Below the pieces are notes generated by a model. The model saw only the letters and a list, made by a program, of their open reading frames with translations, did no database searches and had not been told where the DNA came from. Below are positions 1-5,017 of a DNA stretch of 5,116 bases, piece after piece. Position 1 is the first letter of the stretch; every line of letters starts with the position of its first letter. Both the position numbers and the translations under genes were made by a program. Source of the DNA: JAAFIP01 sp043728315 (GTDB lineage Bacteria > Pseudomonadota > Gammaproteobacteria > Burkholderiales > Burkholderiaceae_C); contig JAYTMT010000309.1 in NCBI GenBank assembly GCA_043728315.1, positions 1-5,116 of the forward strand. The letters run 5' to 3'.

Positions 1-2637
1 TTTCGCCATGCGTCGCACGCGGGCCTGCAAGACCGCATGCGGCATCTCTACCCCAACGACGAGGTGCGCAATCAGGAGATGCCGCGCTATGTTGAGCGGC
101 TTGAGTTTGAGATCAATACCATCGTCAACATGGGCTTTCCCGGCTACTTTTTGATCGTGGGGGACTTCATCAACTGGGCCAAGAACAACGGCTGCCCGGT
201 TGGCCCTGGCAGGGGCTCAGGCGCGGGTTCGTTAGTGGCTTATTCACTGAAGATCACAGATCTTGATCCGCTGCATTACGACCTTTTGTTCGAGCGGTTT
301 TTGAACCCCGAGCGGGTTTCCATGCCCGATTTTGACATTGACTTTTGCCAGGCCAACCGCGACCGGGTGATTGATTATGTGAAGTTGAAATACGGCAAAG
401 AAGCGGTCAGCCAGATCGTCACCTTTGGCACGCTGGCCGCGCGCGCTGCGATTCGCGATGTGGGCCGCGTGCTGGACATGAGCTACACCTTTTGCGACGG
501 CATCAGCAAGCTTATTCCCAACAAGCCGGGCACCCACATCACCATCGATGAAGCCATCAAGCAAGAGCCTATTTTGGCCCAGCGCCTAGAAGCCGAAGAA
601 GAGGTGAAAACCCTGCTAGACCTAGCCCGCAAGCTCGAAGGCCTCACCCGCAACGTGGGCATGCACGCGGGCGGCGTGCTGATTGCGCCGGGCAAGCTCA
701 CCGACTTTTGCCCGCTGTACCAGCAGCCGGGCAGCGATTCGGCGGTAAGCCAGTTTGACAAAGACGATGTGGAAGCTGCGGGCTTGGTGAAATTTGACTT
801 CTTAGGTCTTGCCACCCTCACGATTGTGGAAATCGCCAAAGACTTCATTGTGGCGCGCCACCCGGGGCAGGCCGATTTTGCCTTTGAAAATATCCCCATC
901 GATGATGCCCACACCTACAAACTGTTTGCCGATGGCCGCACCGAAGCGGTGTTCCAGTTTGAAAGCCGTGGCATGCAGGGCATGCTCAAAGACGCCAAAC
1001 CCACGCGGCTGGAGGACTTGATTGCACTCAATGCGCTGTACCGCCCGGGCCCCATGGATTTGATACCAAGCTTTGTGGCGCGCAAGCATGGCCGCGAGGA
1101 AGTGGAATACCCGCACCCGCTGGTGGCCGACATGCTGGGCGAAACCTACGGCATCATGGTCTACCAAGAGCAGGTGATGCTGACTGCGCAAATTTTGGGC
1201 GGCTACACGCTGGGCGGCGCTGATTTGCTGCGCCGCGCCATGGGCAAAAAGAAGGTGGAAGAAATGGCCGAGCACCGCGCGATATTTCGCGACGGCGCTG
1301 CCAAAAACGGCATCATTGAGCCCAAGGCCAATGAAATTTTTGACCTGATGGAAAAGTTTGCGGGCTACGGATTCAACAAATCCCACGCTGCCGCTTACTC
1401 GCTCTTGGCCTACCACACCGGCTGGCTCAAGGTGCATTACACGGCCGAGTTTTACTGTGCCAACATGACGGTGGAGATGGACAACACCGACAAGCTCAAG
1501 ATGTTGTTTGAAGATGCCCAAAAGAATTTTGGTATGACTTTTGAGCCGCCCGATGTCAATCGCGGCCGCTACCGCTTTGAGCCGGTGACTGATACGGTGA
1601 TCAGATATGGGCTGGGAGCGGTTAAAGGCAGCGGCCAACAAGCTATAGAAGCGATAGTGGCCGCGCGCGAAGAAGGCGGCGCATTCACCAGCTTGTTTGA
1701 CTTTTGTACCCGCATCGACCGCAGCCGCGTCAACAAGCGCTGCATGGAAGCGCTGATTAAAGCAGGCGCTTTTGACAGCTTGCAGCTTAACCGCGCATCG
1801 CTCATGGCATCACTGCCCATGGCAGTGGAGTATGCCGATGCGCAAGCTGCCAATGCCAACCAAGGCGGCCTGTTTGACATGGGGGACGACCATGGCTCAA
1901 GCACCCAGGAGCCCGAGCTAATTGCGGCCACACCATGGGGCGTGAAGGAGCGGCTCACGCTGGAGAAAACAGCGGTGGGCTTTTATTTGTCGGGCCATTT
2001 GTTTGACGAGGTGGCCCACGAGGTGCGCCGCTTTGTCAAAACCACGATTGACAGCGTCTTGTCCTCGCAAGGCGACACGCGTGGCCAAGCCACCTTTGTG
2101 GGCATCATTGGTGACTTGCGGGTGATCAATGGGCAGCGCGGCAAGCTGGCTATTTTTAAACTCGACGACAAAAGCGGAGTGCTCGAAGCCACAGCGGATG
2201 AGTCTTTGATCAACGCCAACCGCAACCTGCTCAAAGACGATGAGCTCATTATCGCCACAGGCAAGCTCCAGCCAGACCGCTTCTCGGGCGGCCTGCGCTT
2301 CACGGTGAACCAAGTATGGGATTTGCCAGCCGCGCGCTGCCGCTTTGGCAAATACCTGCGGGTGGGAGTGAACGGCAAAGCACCCGATGTGGCACGCATG
2401 CTGCGCGATTTTCCTGCGCAAAAGCTGCAAACCCAAGAGGGCGAGGTGCAGCGCGGGCTGGGTGTGCGCTTTGCGCTGCAGCGCACGGGGCAAGATTTGG
2501 ATGGCGACCCGATCACCGCCGTGGCCGAACTGCATTTGGGCGAAGCCGCCAAGTTTTTCCCATCAGATGCCGCGCTTGCCAGCTGGATGGTGCAGGCGCA
2601 GGCCGATGGTGGGGCGGCGCAGATTGTGTACGAGTGA
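1..2637 (+). CDS. dnaE: DNA polymerase III subunit alpha, 5'-truncated by the window edge
   Basis: Catalytic subunit of the replicative DNA polymerase III holoenzyme, which extends primed DNA from dNTPs in the cytoplasm at the fork. The frame is open from base 1, and the ATG at 37 is internal, so the true start lies upstream. About 878 codons are present against roughly 1160-1180 in the family, so the N-terminal PHP domain and part of the palm are missing. Visible in order: a glycine-rich GPGRGSGAGS palm motif (about 205-235); the acidic motif PDFDID, with catalytic Asp codons at 328-330 and 334-336; a third catalytic Asp in KFDFLGL at 796-798; the fingers region with MGKKK and GYGFNKSH (about 1240-1390); helix-hairpin-helix repeats (about 1600-1790); a clamp-binding motif QGGLF (1861-1875); an OB fold (about 2090-2330); and a C-terminal domain (equivalent to the tau-binding region) ending QIVYE. 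No frameshift or missing key residue was seen. The gene converges on pcp. Confidence 0.98.
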   Translation, partial: FRHASHAGLQDRMRHLYPNDEVRNQEMPRYVERLEFEINTIVNMGFPGYFLIVGDFINWAKNNGCPVGPGRGSGAGSLVAYSLKITDLDPLHYDLLFERFLNPERVSMPDFDIDFCQANRDRVIDYVKLKYGKEAVSQIVTFGTLAARAAIRDVGRVLDMSYTFCDGISKLIPNKPGTHITIDEAIKQEPILAQRLEAEEEVKTLLDLARKLEGLTRNVGMHAGGVLIAPGKLTDFCPLYQQPGSDSAVSQFDKDDVEAAGLVKFDFLGLATLTIVEIAKDFIVARHPGQADFAFENIPIDDAHTYKLFADGRTEAVFQFESRGMQGMLKDAKPTRLEDLIALNALYRPGPMDLIPSFVARKHGREEVEYPHPLVADMLGETYGIMVYQEQVMLTAQILGGYTLGGADLLRRAMGKKKVEEMAEHRAIFRDGAAKNGIIEPKANEIFDLMEKFAGYGFNKSHAAAYSLLAYHTGWLKVHYTAEFYCANMTVEMDNTDKLKMLFEDAQKNFGMTFEPPDVNRGRYRFEPVTDTVIRYGLGAVKGSGQQAIEAIVAAREEGGAFTSLFDFCTRIDRSRVNKRCMEALIKAGAFDSLQLNRASLMASLPMAVEYADAQAANANQGGLFDMGDDHGSSTQEPELIAATPWGVKERLTLEKTAVGFYLSGHLFDEVAHEVRRFVKTTIDSVLSSQGDTRGQATFVGIIGDLRVINGQRGKLAIFKLDDKSGVLEATADESLINANRNLLKDDELIIATGKLQPDRFSGGLRFTVNQVWDLPAARCRFGKYLRVGVNGKAPDVARMLRDFPAQKLQTQEGEVQRGLGVRFALQRTGQDLDGDPITAVAELHLGEAAKFFPSDAALASWMVQAQADGGAAQIVYE

Positions 2638-2664
2638 AAGTCACGTGGTGTAAAAATAACCCAT

Positions 2665-2691
2665 CCGTTCACCCTGAGCTTGTCGAAGGGT
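2665..2691. repeat. short dispersed repeat, CTGAGCTTGTCGAAGGG type
   Basis: The core CCCTGAGCTTGTCGAAGGG sits 28 bases after the dnaE stop codon. Arms ACCCT (2671-2675) and AGGGT (2687-2691) are complementary across an 11-base loop. Read on the minus strand it translates to the FDKLRVNG-like string often met when this repeat is mistaken for coding DNA. From memory, this core is a very common extragenic repeat in many bacterial genomes and often has longer palindromic arms (GTTCACCCT with AGGGTGAAC). Here the right arm has decayed after AGGGT. Function is unknown. Confidence 0.7.
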
Positions 2692-2717
2692 TCATACTGA
2701 TTTGGCTTTTGTAGAGT

Positions 2718-2921
2718 CTGCGACCACGCCAGTGCGCTGCCTGCTTGGCATCCAGAGTGTCGGCCCGCTTCGCGGGAAGCATCTCCAGTACTCGCTTTTT
2801 GGGGAGTGTTCATAACTCGGGCTTCGCCCTCAAACAGATGAACACTCTGATCCCAAAAAGCTCCGTGCTTCGAGCCCGCCCCTATGTATGCCAAGCAGGC
2901 AGCACACTGGCGCGGTCGCAG
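2718..2921. repeat. 204-base inverted-repeat element with nested hairpins (element A)
   Basis: The outermost arms are 34 bases each, 2718-2751 and 2888-2921, complementary at 32 of 34 positions. Inside lie a mini-hairpin CCCGC-TTC-GCGGG (2764-2776), a short pairing GAAGCA (2776-2781) with TGCTTC (2866-2871), and the nested core described separately at 2794-2861. The two outer mismatches (2726 with 2913, and 2735 with 2904) are A-C on the plus strand and become G-U wobbles on the minus strand, so a minus-strand RNA would pair along the whole arm. There are no transposase codons inside. It may be a non-autonomous mobile repeat, a structured RNA or a bidirectional terminator; the sequence does not decide between these. 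Confidence 0.8.
2794..2861. repeat. nested hairpin core of element A
   Basis: Outer stem GCTTTTTGGG (2794-2803) pairs perfectly with CCCAAAAAGC (2852-2861). The inner stem GAGTGTTCAT (2804-2813) pairs perfectly with ATGAACACTC (2838-2847). The stems are continuous on the left, and the right side carries a 4-base bulge TGAT (2848-2851). The 24-base apical module (2814-2837) holds a small hairpin GGGC-TTC-GCCC flanked by unpaired AACTC and TCAAACAG. The same architecture, bulge and apical module recur at 5043-5116 with different stem sequences. Confidence 0.85.
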
Positions 2922-2971
2922 GCTGACGGGTCATTTGGGCAGCATTTCGCGCTTAGATTTGCACTTTTCAT

Positions 2972-3021
2972 GAAAAATAGTGGCAATGTCAGCGTCATAT
3001 GGTCATAGTATGCTATGAAAA
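2972..3021. repeat. repeat copy R1, just downstream of pcp
   Basis: This stretch matches 3741-3790 in the same orientation, about 768 bases away. Both contain TGGCAATGTCAGCGT exactly (here 2981-2995), then ATGGTCATAG, and a small inverted repeat, here CATAG-TATG-CTATG (3004-3017). Over the 37 bases from TGGCAATG there are about 5 differences. It lies 16 bases past the pcp stop codon, as R2 lies just past the pdxA stop. The promoter-like -10 seen in R2 is degraded here (CACTAT). I do not recognise a named family. Confidence 0.75.
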
Positions 3022-3037
3022 AAGATGCAATCAGTGC

Positions 3038-3733
3038 TCAGTGCTCAGCACCCGCACCCAGTTTTATATCCTGCGCCGTGGTCAGCGCGCATTCAAGCGC
3101 TAAGCGCACCCCGCGCACCATCTCCTCTAGCGGCATGCAGGGCTGGCCTAGATTCGCGCCCACGCACTGCTCGGGCGCAAACGGTATATGCACAAAGCCG
3201 CCGCGCACTGGCGCGCCACCCGCACTGCCATACGCCTTGCCCCGCAGCGCGTGCATCAGCGCGTAAAACACGTGGTTGCACACAAAAGTACCCGCTGTTT
3301 GCGATACCTCAGCGGCTATGCCCGCCTGCTGCAGCGCCAAGGCCATGGCTTTGATGGGCAGGGTGCTCCAGTAGGCCGCAGGCCCCTTGGCGCGCACGGG
3401 GCAGTCTATGGGCTGGTAGCCTGCGTTGTCGGCTATTCGGGCATCGTCGATGTTGATGGCGATGCGCTCTAGGCTAATGGCGCTGCGCCCGCCCGCTTGG
3501 CCCAAGCACAGCACCAGAGTGGGGCGGTGCTTGCGCAGCAGGGCTTTGAGCAGATCGGCGCTGCTGCCAAAGCAGGTGGGCAGCTGCGCTGCCACCACCA
3601 CATGCCTAGCCACCCGCTTGCCGTGCAATGCGCGTGCCACTTGCCAACTGGGGTTGACACTTTCTCCGCCAAAAGGCTCAAAGCCAGTCACGAGTATGCA
3701 GGCCGCTGGTGTGGGAGATTGCTTTGGAGGCAT
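3038..3733 (-). CDS. pcp: pyroglutamyl-peptidase I (pyrrolidone-carboxylate peptidase)
   Basis: Cytoplasmic cysteine peptidase of family C15 that removes N-terminal pyroglutamate from peptides. The protein has 231 residues, slightly above the usual 200-220. Family signatures are the N-terminal ILVTGFEPFGGESVNPSW (residues 13-30), GQAGGR followed by ERIAIN with probable catalytic Glu89, AGTFVCNHVFYALMH with nucleophile Cys152, and GGFVHIPF with catalytic His182. The Glu-to-Cys spacing of 63 matches the Bacillus enzyme as I recall it. The Cys-to-His spacing of 30 exceeds the recalled 24, because of a glycine/alanine-rich insertion near residues 165-178. No signal peptide is seen. The ATG at 3733 is the only in-frame start before a stop codon (3746-3748) and has no Shine-Dalgarno sequence. 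It is downstream of pdxA on the same strand, but the intervening repeat carries its own promoter-like sequence. Confidence 0.95.
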   Translation of the reverse strand: MPPKQSPTPAACILVTGFEPFGGESVNPSWQVARALHGKRVARHVVVAAQLPTCFGSSADLLKALLRKHRPTLVLCLGQAGGRSAISLERIAINIDDARIADNAGYQPIDCPVRAKGPAAYWSTLPIKAMALALQQAGIAAEVSQTAGTFVCNHVFYALMHALRGKAYGSAGGAPVRGGFVHIPFAPEQCVGANLGQPCMPLEEMVRGVRLALECALTTAQDIKLGAGAEH

Positions 3734-3740
3734 ATTTATA

Positions 3741-3790
3741 GAAAATTATGGCAATGTCAGCGTTAAATGGTCATAGTTCGCTATTAAATA
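3741..3790. repeat. repeat copy R2, between pcp and pdxA
   Basis: Second copy of the roughly 50-base repeat found at 2972-3021. It shares TGGCAATGTCAGCGT (3749-3763) and ATGGTCATAG, followed by ATAG-TTCG-CTAT (3773-3784). The 4-base loop differs from R1 (TTCG here, TATG there) while the short stem is kept. It fills most of the 66-base gap between pcp and pdxA, and its minus strand supplies a plausible pcp promoter. Confidence 0.75.
3745..3774 (-). promoter_or_regulatory. candidate pcp promoter inside repeat R2
   Basis: On the minus strand, ATGACC (3769-3774, 4 of 6 to the -35 consensus) is followed by an 18-base spacer and CATAAT (3745-3750, 5 of 6 to the -10). Only 11 bases separate CATAAT from the pcp ATG, so the transcript would have a very short or no leader, consistent with the absent ribosome-binding site. 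This rests on pattern matching only. Confidence 0.35.
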
Positions 3791-3792
3791 AA

Positions 3793-3802
3793 TAGTTAAC
3801 TA
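3793..3802. other. 10-base perfect palindrome spanning the pdxA stop codon
   Basis: TAGTTAACTA is self-complementary and contains the pdxA TAG stop. It abuts repeat R2. It is AT-rich and short, without a GC-rich stem, so it is not a convincing terminator. It could be part of the boundary of the R2 insertion or chance. Confidence 0.4.
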
Positions 3803-4825
3803 ATTTTTACTAACCAACGTATGCGCCATCGCCAGCGCTGTCTTCATGCTCGCGGGGTCGGCTAAGCCTTGCCCTGCTATGTCAAATGCCGTGCCATGGT
3901 CGGGGCTGGTGCGCACGTAGGGCAGGCCTGCGGTGATGTTCACGCCGTCTTCTACGCCCAGCAGTTTGACCGGAATCAGGCCTTGGTCGTGGTATTGGGC
4001 GACCACGATGTCGTAGCGGCCGCGCCGCGCGTGCATGAACACGGTGTCGCCCGGGTGCGGGCCTGTGGCATCTATGCCTTCGGCGCGGGCTTGGGCAATG
4101 GCGGGTGCGATGGTGTCAATGTCTTCGCGGCCAAATAAGCCGCCTTCGCCTGCGTGCGGGTTGAGCCCCGCCACCGCTATGCGCGGCGCGGCTATGCCAA
4201 AGCTTTGCAGGGTGCGGTGTGTCAGCCTTATGATGCGTAGCTCTAGTGCTATGGAAAGCCTTGCAACGGCTTCTACTACAGAGCAATGCACGGTAACTAA
4301 TATGGTGCGCAAAAGCGGGTTGGCCAAGACCATGGCGTAATCGTCTACACCCGAAAAATGCGCCAGCATTTCGGTGTGTCCGGGAAAAGGCACGCCCGCT
4401 GCGTGCAGGGCTTCTTTGTGGATCGGCGCGGTGCATATGCCGCTGATCTGGCCTGCGTTGGCCCAAGCGATGGCTTGTTTGATCGCATCAAAAGCAGCCT
4501 GCCCCGCGCGCGCGTCGATCTGTCCCATTGCTAAATCAGCGGGCAGGGCGCTCACCGCCACCACGTCTAAGCAGCCCGCTTGGGGCTTGAAATCAGCGGG
4601 CGAAGCAATCGCGCGCACGCGCACGGGCTTTGCCCACTGTGCGCAGGCGCGCTGCATGGCCTGCAGGTCGCCCACCACAAAGGCGGGGTTTTGCGCTATG
4701 AAGGCTGCGTTGGCAAATGTTTTGGCAATGATTTCAGGCCCAATGCCAGCGGCATCACCCATGGTAATGGCTATGGGGCGCAGGGCCTTGGGCTGTGTGG
4801 CGGCTGTTGGTGCAGAGGTTGGCAT
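3800..4825 (-). CDS. pdxA: PdxA-family 4-hydroxythreonine-4-phosphate dehydrogenase (PdxA2-like)
   Basis: NAD(P)-dependent, metal-requiring dehydrogenase. The classical role is oxidation of 4-phosphooxy-threonine in DXP-dependent pyridoxal phosphate synthesis. The protein has 341 residues, usual for the family (about 325-340). Visible motifs are ITMGDAAGIGPEI (residues 20-32), APIHKEALH (133-141), GHTE (149-152), and metal-ligand candidates His180, His224 (in NPHAGEGG) and His279 (in YHDQG). Their spacing of 44 and 55 is close to E. coli PdxA (44 and 56, from memory). The C-terminal GVNITAGLPYVRTSPDHGTAFDIAG is conserved. The wording resembles PdxA2-type proteins more than E. coli PdxA. Some PdxA2 members act on 4-phospho-erythronate or -threonate beside a DUF1537 kinase, and no such kinase is in the window. 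VHCSV at the first metal His is atypical. The ATG at 4825 follows an in-frame stop (4835-4837) and is the only start before the first motif. Confidence 0.93.
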   Translation of the reverse strand: MPTSAPTAATQPKALRPIAITMGDAAGIGPEIIAKTFANAAFIAQNPAFVVGDLQAMQRACAQWAKPVRVRAIASPADFKPQAGCLDVVAVSALPADLAMGQIDARAGQAAFDAIKQAIAWANAGQISGICTAPIHKEALHAAGVPFPGHTEMLAHFSGVDDYAMVLANPLLRTILVTVHCSVVEAVARLSIALELRIIRLTHRTLQSFGIAAPRIAVAGLNPHAGEGGLFGREDIDTIAPAIAQARAEGIDATGPHPGDTVFMHARRGRYDIVVAQYHDQGLIPVKLLGVEDGVNITAGLPYVRTSPDHGTAFDIAGQGLADPASMKTALAMAHTLVSKN

Positions 4826-4833
4826 ATAGTGCC

Positions 4834-4873
4834 ATTATGCGCACTTTATGCGGGTGTTTTCCGGCTTGGTCAC
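4834..4873 (-). promoter_or_regulatory. candidate pdxA promoter
   Basis: On the minus strand, GTGACC (4868-4873) lies 17 bases before CATAAA (4845-4850). A second -10-like CATAAT (4834-4839) lies nearer the gene, only 8 bases before the ATG. The start codon has no clear Shine-Dalgarno sequence. If CATAAT is used, the mRNA would be essentially leaderless; if CATAAA is used, the leader would be about 12-13 bases. Both -35 candidates are weak. Confidence 0.3.
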
Positions 4874-4892
4874 AGGCTGTCGCTTTGCTCGC

Positions 4893-4998
4893 GCATGTTT
4901 CGTTCTTGGGTGGTCACTTCTGAGGCTACAGGGCTCTGTGCCGATGCATGTTTCGTTCTTTGGTACTCACTTCTGCGGCTAAGCGAGTGCTGTGCCAA
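4893..4998. repeat. imperfect tandem duplication, two units of about 53 bases
   Basis: Unit 1 (4893-4945) and unit 2 (4946-4998) both begin GCATGTTTCGTTCTT, continue with TCACTTCTG and GGCTA at matching positions, and end near CTGTGCC. Differences cluster in the middle (GGGTGG against TGGTAC) and before CTGTGCC, where one base is inserted. The units lie 68 bases or more upstream of the pdxA ATG and directly precede element B. They could be paired regulator sites or repeat-element debris; no known operator was recognised. Confidence 0.65.
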
Positions 4999-5017
4999 CG
5001 CGCAAACGGATCGCTGG

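Larger units (their letters stand above)
2638..3037. other. 400-base non-coding region between convergent dnaE and pcp
   Basis: No credible gene lies here. In order it holds a short dispersed repeat (2665-2691), a 204-base inverted-repeat element (2718-2921), a 12-base perfect palindrome TTTTCATGAAAA (2965-2976), a repeat copy shared with the pcp upstream region (2972-3021) and the pcp stop-proximal bases. No textbook terminator (GC-rich hairpin followed at once by a T-run) was found for dnaE. The long inverted repeat could stop transcription from either side, but that is inference. Reading frames crossing this region are carried by the repeats and do not resemble a known protein. Confidence 0.8.

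Noticed and set aside
802..1641. 279-codon minus-strand open frame inside dnaE
   Set aside because: It is antisense to the DnaE catalytic and fingers regions, which are plainly coding on the plus strand. Long antisense frames are expected in GC-rich genes.
37..2637. Start of dnaE at the ATG at position 37
   Set aside because: The frame is open from base 1 and already matches DnaE there. The family protein is about 300 residues longer at its N terminus, so this ATG is internal.
2794..2861. Integron attC site, because it is a structure-conserved, sequence-variable hairpin
   Set aside because: The 7-base core sites of the GTTRRRY type are absent at the ends, there are no paired extrahelical bases in the attC arrangement, and there is no gene cassette or integrase in the window.
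1983..2894. 303-codon minus-strand open frame overlapping the end of dnaE and element A
   Set aside because: It lies antisense to well-conserved DnaE domains, and its upstream part is translated repeat sequence, including the FDKLRVNG-like string. No protein family is recognisable.
3021..3051. Possible rho-independent terminator at the pcp end (GTGCT/AGCAC stem and a run of six T on the minus strand)
   Set aside because: The stem is only 5 base pairs within the coding end, and about 10 bases separate it from the T-run, too far for an intrinsic terminator.
4893..4998. CRISPR array
   Set aside because: There are only two adjacent diverged units with no unique spacers between identical repeats and no cas gene.
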